Origin: an uncultured Caulobacterales bacterium
GTDB taxonomy: Bacteria > Pseudomonadota > Alphaproteobacteria > Caulobacterales > Caulobacteraceae
Direction: 5' to 3'
Assembly: GCA_903837135.1 (NCBI GenBank)
Contig: CAILTK010000028.1
Span: 1-64,000 of the forward strand
Length of the DNA stretch: 64,000 bases
Shown in pieces: positions 45,713-55,194 of the stretch (its first letter is position 1; each line of letters starts with the position of its first letter). The notes beneath the pieces were generated by a model, which worked only from the letters and a program-made list of their open reading frames with translations, did no database searches and was not told where the DNA came from. A program made the translations under genes and the position numbers.

Positions 45713-48181
45713 CTACGTCCCGCGCGGCTTGGCCTTCAACGTCGGCGGGGCGGTGGTGGGGTCCTCGGGCCAGGGGTGGCGGGGATAGCGGCCCTTCATC
45801 TCGCTGCGCACCGCCTTCCAGGAGCCGCGCCAGAAGCCCGGCAGGTCCTTGGTCACCTGCACCGGCCGGTGCGCCGGCGAGGTGAGGGCCAGGGTCAGCG
45901 GGACGCGGCCGCCCGCCAGCATGGGGTGTTCGGTCAGGCCGTAGAGCGCCTGCACCCTCACCTCGGCGCGCGGGCCGCCCTCGGCCGCGTAGTCGATGGC
46001 GAAGCTGTCCCCGGTGGGGCCGGTGAAGCGGACCGGGGCCAGGGCCTCCAGCCGACGCTGCTGGTCGTACGGCAGCCGGGCGCGAACGGCGTCGTGCAGG
46101 GCGACGCCGCCCAGCCGGTCGAGCCCGCCGGCGGCGACGATCAGCGGCTCGAGCCAATTCTCCAGGTCCTGCTGCAGCGCCGCGTCCGACAGGTCGGGCC
46201 AGCCCTCGGCGTCGAGCGTGCGCAGGAAGGCGACCCGCTCGCGCAACCCCTGCGCGGCCTCGCCCCACGGCAGGCCGGCCAGGCCCTCGCGCCGGAGCCG
46301 GTCCAGCTGCGCGCGGGCCAGCAGCGCCGGCGGCGGGCGGTCGATCCGGCGTTCGGACACCAGCAGCCGGTCGAGAAAGGTGCGCTCGAAGGCGGTGGCC
46401 CGGCCGTCGGCGGCCGTGTCGATGGCCGTCTCCACGCGCAGCCGTCCGGCCAGCGTCGCCAGCACCTCGGCCTCGTCGATGCGCGCGGCGAGAAGAACCC
46501 GGTCGCGGCCCGCGCCGCCGCCGAGGTCGGCGGCGACGATCCATTCGGCGGCCGCCAGGGCGTCGGTCGGCTCGACGAACACGGCGCGGCCGGTGGTCAG
46601 GCGGAACTCGCCCGCGCGGCCGCGGCGCTTGGCGGCCCGTTCGGGGTAGGCGGCGAGCAACAGCGCGCCCGGTGAAGCGCCGCCCCCCTCGCCGTCCCCG
46701 GCCAGCCTGGCCCAGCGCGCCGCCAGCGCCTCGGCCTGCCGGGCGCGCTCGCCGCGGTCGCGGCGAAAACCGGTGAGACGATCCTCGAGATCGGTGGAGA
46801 CGCCGCCGAGGTCGCGCTCGGTGAGCACGGCGGCGATGCGCGCGGCGAGCGGGGCGGCGCCCGCCTCCGCGCCCCTGGCGATCATGTGCGCGAGGCGCGG
46901 CGGCATCGGCAGGCGGGCGACGCGCTGGCCGTGCGGGGTCAGCCGGCCCTCGGCGTCGAGGGCCTCGAGCGCCGTCAGCAGGGCCCGGGCCTCGCGCCAG
47001 GCGGTGGCCGGCGGCGGGTCGAGAAAGGCCAGGCCCTCCGCGCCGCCGGCGCCCCAGACGGCGAGGTCGAGCGCCAGGCCGGAGAGGTCGGCCTCCAGGA
47101 TCTCCGGCCGGTCGAACGGCGTCAGGGCGCGGGTCTCCGCCTCGTCCCACAGGCGATAGCAGACGCCGGGCTGGGTGCGGCCGGCCCGGCCCCGGCGCTG
47201 GTCGGCCGCGGCCCGGCTGACGCGCACGGTCTCGAGCCGGGTCAGGCCGCTCGCCGGATCGAAGCGAGGAACCCGCGACAGGCCCGCGTCGATCACCACG
47301 CGCACGCCCTCCAGCGTCAGGCTGGTCTCGGCGATGGCGGTGGCCAGCACCACCTTGCGCCGGCCCGGCGGCGGGGCGGCGATGGCGCGATCCTGCTCGG
47401 CCGGCGGCAAGGCGCCGTAGAGGGGATCGAGATCGACGTCGGCGGGCAGCCGGTCGGCGAGCAGGTCGGCGGTGCGGCGGATCTCGCCCTGACCGGGCAG
47501 GAACACCAGCACCCCGCCGGTCTCCTCGGCCAGGGCCTTGCGCACCGCCTTGGCGACGCGCGCCTCGAGCCGCTCGGCCGGGTCGCGGCCGAGGTAATGC
47601 GTCTGCACCGGATGCGCCCGGCCGAGGCTCTCGATCACCGGCGCGTCGCCGAGCAGGGCCGACACCCGCGCGCCGTCGAGGGTGGCCGACATCACCAGCA
47701 GCTTGAGGTCCGGACGAAGCACCGCTTGGGCGTCGCGGGCCAGGGCGAGACCGAGGTCGGCGTCGAGGCTGCGCTCGTGGAATTCGTCGAACAGCACCGC
47801 CGCCACGCCTTCGAGCCCCGGATCGTCGAGAATCATGCGGGTGAAGACCCCTTCGGTCACCACCTCGATCCGCGTCCGCGCCGAGACCTTGCTCTCCATC
47901 CGCACGCGGAAGCCCACCGTCTCGCCGACCCGCTCGCCGAGGGTCCAGGCCATGCGCGCCGCCGCCGCCCGCGCCGCCAGCCGCCGCGGTTCGAGCACGA
48001 TCAGCCGGCCGCCGCCGCCCGACGCCCTCACCGCCCAGGGCTCGTCCATCAGCGCCAGCGGCGCCACCGTGGTCTTGCCGGCGCCGGGCGGCGCCACCAG
48101 CACCGCCGCTTCGCGCGCCAGGAGCGCCCGTTTCAGTCCGGGGATCGCCTCAACGACCGGCAGGGCTGCGAATTCGATCAT
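45713..48181 (-). CDS. hrpB: ATP-dependent helicase HrpB
   Basis: A DEAH-box helicase of 822 residues starting MIEFAALPVVEAIPGLKRAL (ATG at 48181; a frame to 48250 has a less likely start). Walker A is GAGKTT (33-38), the DEAH-like box is FDEFHERSLD, SAT is VMSATLDG and motif VI is QRRGRAGRTQPG. The C-terminal DUF and HrpB-specific region ends with PGFWRGSWKAVRSEMKGRYP, characteristic of HrpB. The enzyme's RNA target is not established in most bacteria. It is divergent from the permease gene at 48280. Confidence 0.94.
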   Translation of the reverse strand: MIEFAALPVVEAIPGLKRALLAREAAVLVAPPGAGKTTVAPLALMDEPWAVRASGGGGRLIVLEPRRLAARAAAARMAWTLGERVGETVGFRVRMESKVSARTRIEVVTEGVFTRMILDDPGLEGVAAVLFDEFHERSLDADLGLALARDAQAVLRPDLKLLVMSATLDGARVSALLGDAPVIESLGRAHPVQTHYLGRDPAERLEARVAKAVRKALAEETGGVLVFLPGQGEIRRTADLLADRLPADVDLDPLYGALPPAEQDRAIAAPPPGRRKVVLATAIAETSLTLEGVRVVIDAGLSRVPRFDPASGLTRLETVRVSRAAADQRRGRAGRTQPGVCYRLWDEAETRALTPFDRPEILEADLSGLALDLAVWGAGGAEGLAFLDPPPATAWREARALLTALEALDAEGRLTPHGQRVARLPMPPRLAHMIARGAEAGAAPLAARIAAVLTERDLGGVSTDLEDRLTGFRRDRGERARQAEALAARWARLAGDGEGGGASPGALLLAAYPERAAKRRGRAGEFRLTTGRAVFVEPTDALAAAEWIVAADLGGGAGRDRVLLAARIDEAEVLATLAGRLRVETAIDTAADGRATAFERTFLDRLLVSERRIDRPPPALLARAQLDRLRREGLAGLPWGEAAQGLRERVAFLRTLDAEGWPDLSDAALQQDLENWLEPLIVAAGGLDRLGGVALHDAVRARLPYDQQRRLEALAPVRFTGPTGDSFAIDYAAEGGPRAEVRVQALYGLTEHPMLAGGRVPLTLALTSPAHRPVQVTKDLPGFWRGSWKAVRSEMKGRYPRHPWPEDPTTAPPTLKAKPRGT

Positions 48182-48279
48182 TGCGACAATCGTTTGAAGC
48201 TTCACCCTTGACCGGCGCGGAGACGGCGGGCCTTCTGCGCGCTCGTTCAACTTCCCAGCAATTGGGGACGGGAGGGATC

Positions 48280-49851
48280 ATGTGGCGTGTTAAGCCACTC
48301 GACCAGATCTTGGCTACGGCCGAAAAGAAATCACTGAAACGCTCGCTGGGTCCGATCCAGCTCACCATGCTCGGGATCGGCGCCGTCATCGGCACCGGCA
48401 TCTTCGTCCTCACCGCGACCGCCGCTCAGAAGGCGGGACCGGGGATGATGATCTCCTTCATCGTCGCCGGCGTGGTCTGCGCCCTGGCCGCGCTCTGCTA
48501 TGCCGAGCTGGCCTCGATGGTGCCGGTGGCGGGGTCGGCCTACACCTATTCCTACGCCGTCATGGGCGAGCTGATCGCCTGGCTGGTCGGCTGGGCCCTG
48601 ATCCTCGAGTACGCGCTGGGGGCCAGCGCGGTGGCGGTCGGGTGGTCCGGCCACATCGTCGGCTTCCTCGACAACCTCGGCATGCACATACCGCACGCCC
48701 TGACGGTCGGGCCGAAGATCTCGTTCGGCAACTTCCTCGAAGGCGGCGAGATCGGCGGGGTGGTCAACCTTCCGGCGGTGATCATCACCGGCCTGGTCAC
48801 CTTGCTCCTGGTGGTCGGCACCAAGGAGAGCGCCACCGTCAACGCCGTGCTGGTGGCGATCAAGGTCGCCGCCCTGATCCTGTTCGTCGTGCTGACCCTG
48901 CCCCTGGTCAGCGGACACATGAACAACTTCCACCCCTTCACCCCGCGCGGCTGGGGCAATCCGATCGGCTCCTCCGGCACCGGGGTGCTGGGCGCCGCCG
49001 CCTCGATCTTCTTCGCCTATGTGGGCTTCGACGCCGTCTCGACGGCGGCCGAGGAGACCAAGAACCCGCAGGTCAACGTGCCGATCGGCCTGATCGGCAG
49101 CCTCCTGATCTGCACCGTCTTCTACCTTCTGGTGGCGGGCGGGGTGATCGGCTCGTTCGGGGCCCAGCCCCTGTTCGACGCCGCCGGCAAGGCCTACAGC
49201 GCCGGCGCGCCGGAGCTCTACGGCAGCGCCACCTGCACCGCGGCCCACGCCCCCCTGGTGTGCTCCAAGGAGGCGCTGGCCTATGTGCTGCGCGAGATCG
49301 GCCATCCGTTCTTCGGCAACCTCCTGGGCCTGGCGGCCACCATCGCCCTGCCCTCGGTGGTCCTCCTGATGATGTTCGGCCAGACGCGGATCTTCTTCGT
49401 CATGGCGCGCGACGGCCTGCTACCGCAGGGCCTCAGCGCGGTGCATCCGAAGTTCAAGACGCCGTGGGTGATCACCATCATCACCGGCGTGGTGGTGGCC
49501 ATCGCCTCGGCCTTCCTGCCGGTCGGCCAGCTGGCCGACTATTCCAACTCGGGGACGCTGTTCGCCTTCGGCGCGGTGTCGCTGGGGGTGATGATCCTGC
49601 GCTTCACCGACAAGAACCGGGTGCGACCGTTCCGGACCCCGTTCCTGTTCGTCTTCGCCCCGCTGTCGATCATCGGCTGTCTGGCCCTGTTCCTCAGCCT
49701 CGACGACAAGTCCAAGAACCTGTTCTACATCTGGAGCGTGCTCGGACTGGTCCTCTACTTCTGTTACGGCTTCTGGCGGTCGAACGTGCGCCACGGTATC
49801 GTCGACGACGTTGACCTCGACGATTCCGCGAACGGTCAGCCGCCGGCCTGA
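48280..49851 (+). CDS. APC-family amino acid permease
   Basis: A 523-residue integral membrane protein with 12-14 hydrophobic segments. The N-terminal helix 1 region SLGPIQLTMLGIGAVIGTGIFV is the substrate-binding GxGxGxF-type break of APC transporters, and VPVAGSAYTYSYAVMGELIAWLVGWALILEYALG fits the cationic amino acid transporter group. The ATG at 48280 has GGGAGGG upstream. Substrate is not determined. It runs divergent from hrpB and about 60 bp before the MBL hydrolase gene. Confidence 0.9.
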   Translation: MWRVKPLDQILATAEKKSLKRSLGPIQLTMLGIGAVIGTGIFVLTATAAQKAGPGMMISFIVAGVVCALAALCYAELASMVPVAGSAYTYSYAVMGELIAWLVGWALILEYALGASAVAVGWSGHIVGFLDNLGMHIPHALTVGPKISFGNFLEGGEIGGVVNLPAVIITGLVTLLLVVGTKESATVNAVLVAIKVAALILFVVLTLPLVSGHMNNFHPFTPRGWGNPIGSSGTGVLGAAASIFFAYVGFDAVSTAAEETKNPQVNVPIGLIGSLLICTVFYLLVAGGVIGSFGAQPLFDAAGKAYSAGAPELYGSATCTAAHAPLVCSKEALAYVLREIGHPFFGNLLGLAATIALPSVVLLMMFGQTRIFFVMARDGLLPQGLSAVHPKFKTPWVITIITGVVVAIASAFLPVGQLADYSNSGTLFAFGAVSLGVMILRFTDKNRVRPFRTPFLFVFAPLSIIGCLALFLSLDDKSKNLFYIWSVLGLVLYFCYGFWRSNVRHGIVDDVDLDDSANGQPPA

Positions 49852-49914
49852 GGCGGATAGGGACGCGGCGCCGCAGGGCTTGCGGCGCCGTGGTCCCGGC
49901 CTCAAATCAAACGC

Positions 49915-50586
49915 ATGACAACCCAGTCTTCCATCAGAGCCATCGTCGCCCCGGTGACGCCGCTGCAGCAGAACTGCACCATCGTCTGGTGCACGGCGAC
50001 CAACAAGGCGGCGGTGATCGATCCCGGCGGCGAGGTCCCGCGCCTGCTCAAGGCCGTCGCGGACCAGGGCCTGACGGTGGAGAAGATCTGGATCACCCAT
50101 GGTCACATGGACCATGCGGGCGGCGCCGCGGCCCTTCAGGAGGCCACCGGCGCCCTGATCGAAGGCCCGCACAAGGACGACCAGTTCTGGATCGACCGGA
50201 TCGCCGAGGCCGGCCTGCAGTACGGCATGCCCGACGCCCGCAGCTTCACCCCCGACCGCTGGCTCGACGACGGCGACGTGGTCACCCTCGGCGAGACCCG
50301 TTTCTCGGTGCGCCACTGCCCCGGCCACACGCCCGGCCATGTGGTGTTCGTGCACGAGGGCGCCCGCTTCGCCCAGGTGGGCGACGTGCTGTTCAAGGGC
50401 TCGGTCGGGCGCACCGACTTTCCGCGCGGCGACCACGCCGACCTGATCGCCTCGATCACCGGCCGGCTCTGGCCGCTCGGCGACGACATGGCCTTCGTGC
50501 CCGGCCACGGCCCCATGTCGACCTTCGGCGCCGAACGCAGGACCAACCCCTTCGTCGCCGACCAGGTGCTGGGCGCGGGGGCCTGA
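49915..50586 (+). CDS. metallo-beta-lactamase fold hydrolase (glyoxalase II-like)
   Basis: The 223-residue protein has the zinc motif THGHMDHAGG (HxHxDH) and later HCPGHTPGHVVF, DVLFKGSVGRTDFP and PGHGPMSTFGAER, matching the YcbL/GloB-like single-domain thioesterases. It would hydrolyse a thioester such as S-lactoylglutathione, but this is family-based. It is not an antibiotic beta-lactamase by sequence. No partner gene is evident. Confidence 0.9.
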   Translation: MTTQSSIRAIVAPVTPLQQNCTIVWCTATNKAAVIDPGGEVPRLLKAVADQGLTVEKIWITHGHMDHAGGAAALQEATGALIEGPHKDDQFWIDRIAEAGLQYGMPDARSFTPDRWLDDGDVVTLGETRFSVRHCPGHTPGHVVFVHEGARFAQVGDVLFKGSVGRTDFPRGDHADLIASITGRLWPLGDDMAFVPGHGPMSTFGAERRTNPFVADQVLGAGA

Positions 50587-50709
50587 GGCGGCGAAGAGCC
50601 AGCCGGGCTTCTCGACGAACCAGCTCGTCATTATCCGGCGCAGCGTGACACGCCCCACGCCATTACGTCCTATTTCAATCCTGACATTGCTCAGCCATGG
50701 TGCTCTGCC

Positions 50710-51474
50710 ATGAGCTCTCCGATGGGAACACTTGCCGAAAACATCGCCGGGGCGCCGCAAGCGTCGGCGCGCATCGTGGTGATCGACGACGATCCCGACA
50801 TCCGCGAGCTGGTCTCCGAATTCCTGAGCCGCCACGGCTTCGAAGTGGAGGCCGCCGCCGATGGGCCTGGTCTCGCCCGGGCGCTGGCCGCCGCCCCGGC
50901 CGACCTCGTGATCCTCGACGTCATGCTGCCGGGAGAAGATGGGCTGCAGATCTGCCGGCGCCTGGCCGGGACCGATGGGCCGGCGGTGATCATGCTGTCG
51001 GCCATGGGCGAGGAGACCGACCGTATCGTCGGCCTGGAGCTCGGCGCGGACGACTATCTGCCCAAGCCCTGCAATCCGCGGGAGCTCCTGGCGCGGGTGC
51101 GCGCGGTGCTGCGCCGCCGCGGCGAACCCCGCCCGCAGGAGGGCGACCTCGGCGCGCAATGCGAATTCGCCGGCTGGCGGCTCGACCTCGTGCGCCGTGA
51201 ACTCAAGAGCCCGGACGGCGTGGTGGTGAACCTTTCGGGCGGGGAGTTCTCGCTGCTGCGGGCCCTGGTCGACCGGCCCGAGCGCGTGCTGACCCGCGAC
51301 CAGCTGCTCGATCTCGCCCGCGGCCCCGACAGCGACGCCTACGACCGCGCCATCGACGTTCAGATCAGCCGGCTGCGCAAGAAGCTCGGCGACGGCTCGG
51401 GCGGCGGCGCCGACCTGATCCGCACGGTGCGCAACGAGGGCTATATGTTCATGGCCAAGGTCGTCCGGCGGTGA
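50710..51474 (+). CDS. OmpR-family response regulator
   Basis: The 254-residue protein has a receiver (IVVIDDDPDIREL, phospho-acceptor Asp70 in LVILDVMLPG, Lys in YLPKPCNPREL) and a winged-helix DNA-binding domain (GGEFSLLRALVDRPERVLTRDQLLDLARG, DVQISRLRKKLGD, TVRNEGYMFMA). The kinase gene follows after 13 bases, and an EF-hand lipoprotein gene after that, so this is a three-gene unit. Confidence 0.93.
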   Translation: MSSPMGTLAENIAGAPQASARIVVIDDDPDIRELVSEFLSRHGFEVEAAADGPGLARALAAAPADLVILDVMLPGEDGLQICRRLAGTDGPAVIMLSAMGEETDRIVGLELGADDYLPKPCNPRELLARVRAVLRRRGEPRPQEGDLGAQCEFAGWRLDLVRRELKSPDGVVVNLSGGEFSLLRALVDRPERVLTRDQLLDLARGPDSDAYDRAIDVQISRLRKKLGDGSGGGADLIRTVRNEGYMFMAKVVRR

Positions 51475-51487
51475 GTATGATGGGGCG

Positions 51488-52897
51488 ATGAAGCTCTTCG
51501 CCCCCAAGGCGGTGCTCCGCGCGCCGGTGTTCGCCCAGCTGATGGCCCTGGTGCTGGTCAGCCTGGTCGCCGCGATGGCGATCAACGTCGCCATCGTCTT
51601 CGTCCTGCCGCCGCCGCCGCCCGAGATGTTCTCGCTGAGCGAGGTCGCCGACGCGCTGAAGGCCGGTGGAGCGCCGGTGCGCACGGCCAACGACCGCACC
51701 CTGGTCGCCCATCTGAGGGCCTCGCCGACCCCCTCGCTCCGCAAGCGGCCCAGCTTCCGCGAGGCGATCGCCACGCGCGGCCTCGCCGATACGCTCGGCG
51801 AACCCACCGAAAAGGTGCACGTTGTTCTGCTCAGCCGGCCGCCGCCCTCCAGCCAGCGTCGGCGCCTTCCCCCCGGCGATCACATGCGCCGGCCGCCGTC
51901 CTTGCCCCCCTTCGACGGCCGCCTGCCCCCGCGCGGATCCCTGCCCGCCTCTCAGGAACGTTTCGTCGCGGCCCCGTTCGAGGCGGCGGTGCAGCGGCCC
52001 GACGGCCAGTGGATGGCGGTCCGGGCCGCGGACTCCGGCATGCTGAGCGCCTGGCAGCAGCGGGTCCTCCTGTGCTTCGCCCTGAGCGCCCTGATCCTGA
52101 TCCCGATCGTCTATCTGTTCGCCCGTCGCCTGGCCCGGCCGATCACCGCCTTCGCCCGCGCCGCCGAACGGCTCGGCCGCGACCCCGGCGCGCCGCCGGT
52201 GAAGATCGACGGGCCGGCGGAGGTCGAAACCGCCGCCGTCGCCTTCAACGAGATGCAGGAGCGGTTGCGCCGCTACGTCGGCGACCGCACCGCCATGGTC
52301 GGCGCCGTGGCGCACGACATGCGCACCCCCCTCACCCGGCTGCGGTTTCGGGTGGAGTCGATGCCCGAGCCCCTGCGCAGCAAGATCGTCGCCGACATCG
52401 ACCAGATGGACGCCATGATCTCGAGCGCGATGGCCTTCGTGCGCGACGCCTCCGACCCCGTGGAGCGCCGCCGGCTCGAGCTGGTGTCGCTGGTGGAGAG
52501 CGTGGCCGACGAAATGGCGGAGACCGGCCTGCTGGTCTCGGCCGAAGGCGTGGGGCCGGTGGTGATCCACGGCGATCCGATCGGCCTGCGGCGGCTCGTC
52601 ACCAACCTGATGGACAATGCGGTCAAGTTTGCCGGAAGCGCGCACGCCCGGGTCTACGCCGACGGCGGATTGGCGGTGGTGGAGGTGGACGACGACGGAC
52701 CGGGCGTCCCCGAGCATGAGCGCGACCGGGTGTTCGAACCGTTCCAGCGCGGCGAGCCGTCGCGTTCGCGCGCCACCGGCGGCAGCGGCCTGGGTCTGGC
52801 CGTGGTTCGCTCGGTCGCGCGCGCCCACGGCGGCGAAGCGACGATCGAAAACCGGATCGAAGGCGGACTTCGCGCCCGGGCCTGTCTCCCTCTCTAA
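51488..52897 (+). CDS. membrane sensor histidine kinase
   Basis: The 469-residue protein has two membrane segments (about 17-37 and 190-215) around a Pro/Arg-rich periplasmic region, then a HAMP domain, HisKA with His276 (GAVAHDMRTPLTRLRF) and HATPase (NLMDNAVKFAGS, DDDGPGVP, GGSGLGLAVVRSV). The periplasmic part, with long proline and arginine-rich stretches, is poorly folded-looking and gives no hint of the signal. The downstream EF-hand lipoprotein may be its partner or target. Confidence 0.92.
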   Translation: MKLFAPKAVLRAPVFAQLMALVLVSLVAAMAINVAIVFVLPPPPPEMFSLSEVADALKAGGAPVRTANDRTLVAHLRASPTPSLRKRPSFREAIATRGLADTLGEPTEKVHVVLLSRPPPSSQRRRLPPGDHMRRPPSLPPFDGRLPPRGSLPASQERFVAAPFEAAVQRPDGQWMAVRAADSGMLSAWQQRVLLCFALSALILIPIVYLFARRLARPITAFARAAERLGRDPGAPPVKIDGPAEVETAAVAFNEMQERLRRYVGDRTAMVGAVAHDMRTPLTRLRFRVESMPEPLRSKIVADIDQMDAMISSAMAFVRDASDPVERRRLELVSLVESVADEMAETGLLVSAEGVGPVVIHGDPIGLRRLVTNLMDNAVKFAGSAHARVYADGGLAVVEVDDDGPGVPEHERDRVFEPFQRGEPSRSRATGGSGLGLAVVRSVARAHGGEATIENRIEGGLRARACLPL

Positions 52898-52906
52898 GGA
52901 TTTCTC

Positions 52907-53707
52907 ATGCGCGCGGCAGTCCTTCCTCTCCTGGCCGGCGCGGTGCTCCTGGCCGCCTGCGCCGGCGATGGCGACCCGACCCAATACCGCGAGGTGGGCC
53001 ATGGCGGGTTCGGGCGCGGCGGCGGCGGCGACCCGGCCGCCCGGCGGCCCGGCCTGCCCAATGTGTTCATCAGCCCGGCCGGCAAGCCCTACCGCGCGGC
53101 GGCGGGAGACCCCTATCCCGTGGCGGCCTGGTTCGCCGCCGCCGACGCGGACCACGACGGCCGGCTGACCCTCTCGGAGTTCCGCCAGGATGCGGAAGCC
53201 TTTTTCCACGAACTCGACACCAACCACGACGGCCTCATCGACGGCTTCGAGGGGCAGGCCTACGAGCAGAAGGTGGCGCCCGAGATCCTCCCGCGCGTCG
53301 AAGGTCTTGCGGCCGGAGAAGGCATGGACCTCTCGCTGGGAGGCGGCCGGGACCGGGGCGGCGGCCAGCCGGTGATCGGCAGCAACGGCGCCGCCCGCCG
53401 GGCCGGGGCCGGCCGCCAGGCGGCGGGCGATCATATCACCCAGGGCGCGGGCCTGTTCTCGTTGCTGAACGAGCCGGAGCCCGTCACCGCCGCCGACACC
53501 AGCTTCGACGGCAAGATCACGCTGAAGGAGTTTCTCGCCGCCGCCGACCGCCGGTTCGCCGCCCTCGACACCAAGGGCCAGGGCTATCTGACCCTGGCCG
53601 GCCTTCCGAAGACCCCCGTGCAGGAGGCCATGGAGCGCGAGGCGGCGCGGCGCGCCAAGGCCCGGGCGAAGGGCGGTCCGGCGGCGGGCGGGCCGCCGCC
53701 CCCCTGA
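52907..53707 (+). CDS. EF-hand lipoprotein
   Basis: The 266-residue protein has a lipoprotein signal (LAGAVLLAAC) and calcium-binding EF-hand loops: ADADHDGRLTLSEF, LDTNHDGLIDGFE, ADTSFDGKITLKEF, and a weak fourth LDTKGQGYLTLAGL lacking an acidic position. It is therefore probably anchored in the envelope and binds calcium. Basic Ala-rich residues close the C-terminus. It starts 9 bases after the kinase and may sense calcium for it; the link is inferred. Confidence 0.88.
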   Translation: MRAAVLPLLAGAVLLAACAGDGDPTQYREVGHGGFGRGGGGDPAARRPGLPNVFISPAGKPYRAAAGDPYPVAAWFAAADADHDGRLTLSEFRQDAEAFFHELDTNHDGLIDGFEGQAYEQKVAPEILPRVEGLAAGEGMDLSLGGGRDRGGGQPVIGSNGAARRAGAGRQAAGDHITQGAGLFSLLNEPEPVTAADTSFDGKITLKEFLAAADRRFAALDTKGQGYLTLAGLPKTPVQEAMEREAARRAKARAKGGPAAGGPPPP

Positions 53708-53722
53708 GCGCCACGCCTCAGG

Positions 53723-53974
53723 TCAGCGTCGGAGGGTCGCGCTCGTGATCAGTACGCCCAGCACCAGCCCGGCGGCGAAGGCCGAGGCGGCGGAGACGCC
53801 GATGGAGATGAACGGCCGGGTCTGCACGGTGTCGCGGATCACGTCGGTCTGATCGACGGCCCAGTCGCGGGCCGCCGCCGCGCGGGCTTCGACCTGCCGC
53901 CGGATCTCGGCGGTACGGGCCGCGGCGTCCTCGAAGGCCTGCTGGGTCGAGCCGGCGTCGTCAAAGGCGTCCAT
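53723..53974 (-). CDS. small tail-anchored protein of the YqjD/ElaB-like type
   Basis: The 83-residue protein has a charged, Ala-rich coiled-coil N-terminal part (DAAARTAEIRRQVEARAAAARDW) followed by a single membrane helix (FISIGVSAASAFAAGLVLGVLI) near the C-terminus, the layout of YqjD/ElaB (DUF883) proteins, which are often stress-induced and can bind ribosomes at the membrane. Assignment is by layout only. A weak stress-promoter-like site lies upstream (see rejected items). Confidence 0.7.
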   Translation of the reverse strand: MDAFDDAGSTQQAFEDAAARTAEIRRQVEARAAAARDWAVDQTDVIRDTVQTRPFISIGVSAASAFAAGLVLGVLITSATLRR

Positions 53975-54170
53975 GAGGCGTCCTCCACAAACTTAATCTA
54001 TGAGAGAATACCCGCCTCGCGGGCAGGTTCCTAGAGCGCCGCGCGAAAAGCGGGACCCGGTTTTCGCGTCGATGGCGGCGCTCTGAACTTCAGAATCCGG
54101 AGCAAATTGTCCACCTTGAACGATTCCGTCCGAGGGCGGTTCGCCCGGCGGGCGCCGGGCTTCTGACGGT

Positions 54171-54962
54171 TCACGCCGTGATGCGCGTCACTCCGTCGAC
54201 GGCGGGGCGGCGCGGCGCGTGGAAGAACAGGGCCTGGGCGACCAGGGCCTTCACCGCTTCCTCGCGGAACGGCTTGGTGATCAGGAAGGCGGGCTCCGGG
54301 CGTTCGCCCGTGAGCAGATGCTCGGGAAAGGCGGTGATGAAGATCACCGGCACGTCGATCTCGCTCAGGATCTCCGTCGCCGCGTCGATGCCGTTGGAGC
54401 CGTCCGCGAGGCGGATGTCGGCCAGCACCAGGCCCGGCTGGTTGGCCTTGGCCAGGCTGACCGCCTCCTCGTGGGTCGCCGCCGCGCCGACCACGTCGTG
54501 GCCGAGCTCGCGCACCAGCCGCGTCAGGTCGAGCGCGATGATCGGCTCGTCCTCGATGATCAGCACCTTCGACGCCAGCTGCCGGTCGAGATCGCATTCG
54601 GCGGCGGCGAGCACCGATTCGAACTGCGCGGTTTCGAGGTGCATCACCTGGGCGGCTTCCTCGGGGGTGAAGCTTTCCATCCCCACCAGCAGAAGCGCCG
54701 CGCGCCGCTCGGGCGACAGGTCCTGCAGCCGCTTGTCCACGCCCGAGCCGTCTTCGGCGTCCTGCCGGTCCAGGTTCCACACGGTGTGCAGCACCTGATA
54801 CAGACCGACGCGCAGGGGAAGCTCCGGATCGAGATGCAGGGCGGCGCCGAGAAGCCCCTCGATCGCGCCGGCGACCAGCGCATCGCCCCTCGCCTGCGAC
54901 CCGGTTAGCGCCCGCGCGTAGCGGCGCAGGTAAGGCGCCTGGCGGACGATCTGTTTCGGCAT
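54171..54962 (-). CDS. phyR: general stress response regulator PhyR
   Basis: PhyR controls the EcfG sigma factor by partner switching. When phosphorylated its sigma-like domain binds the anti-sigma factor NepR. The 263-residue protein (ATG at 54962, MPKQIVRQAPYLRRYARALTGS) has a sigma2/sigma4-like N-terminal region, then a receiver with EDEP (137-140), Asp182 in GLVLADIRLADGSNG and Lys in FLITKPFREE. The usual neighbours nepR, ecfG and phyK are absent here. A perfect EcfG-type promoter precedes it, allowing autoactivation. Confidence 0.95.
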   Translation of the reverse strand: MPKQIVRQAPYLRRYARALTGSQARGDALVAGAIEGLLGAALHLDPELPLRVGLYQVLHTVWNLDRQDAEDGSGVDKRLQDLSPERRAALLLVGMESFTPEEAAQVMHLETAQFESVLAAAECDLDRQLASKVLIIEDEPIIALDLTRLVRELGHDVVGAAATHEEAVSLAKANQPGLVLADIRLADGSNGIDAATEILSEIDVPVIFITAFPEHLLTGERPEPAFLITKPFREEAVKALVAQALFFHAPRRPAVDGVTRITA

Positions 54963-55045
54963 CTGGGCGCCCTCTTGATGCCGCGTCGCCTGCACGGCGT
55001 CCACAGCCCCCTCCGCGTCGCGCCGAAGGCGCGCCGATGACCGAA

Positions 55046-55070
55046 AACGAGATAGCCTTTTCAAGGTTCC
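55046..55070 (-). promoter_or_regulatory. sigma-EcfG promoter of phyR
   Basis: On the minus strand GGAAC (55070-55066), a 16-base spacer and CGTT (55049-55046) match the general stress consensus exactly. It lies 84 bases upstream of the phyR ATG. Control of phyR by its own sigma factor is common in alphaproteobacteria, so this is the best-supported stress promoter in the window. Confidence 0.75.
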
Positions 55071-55194
55071 CGCCCTGCTCCGTGTCCACAGCCCCCTACG
55101 GCCGTTACGAGCACCCCGTCATAGTCCAGTGGCCACAGCTATTCGCCGGGGCCTTCCGCCGCACCCCCGTGCCCGCGCGCGGGGCGCGCCCCCC

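Noticed and set aside
54007-54031. GGAAC-N16-TATT on the minus strand before the YqjD-like gene
   Set aside because: The -10 matches only two of four bases of CGTT, so it is not counted as a stress promoter, although such genes are often stress-controlled.
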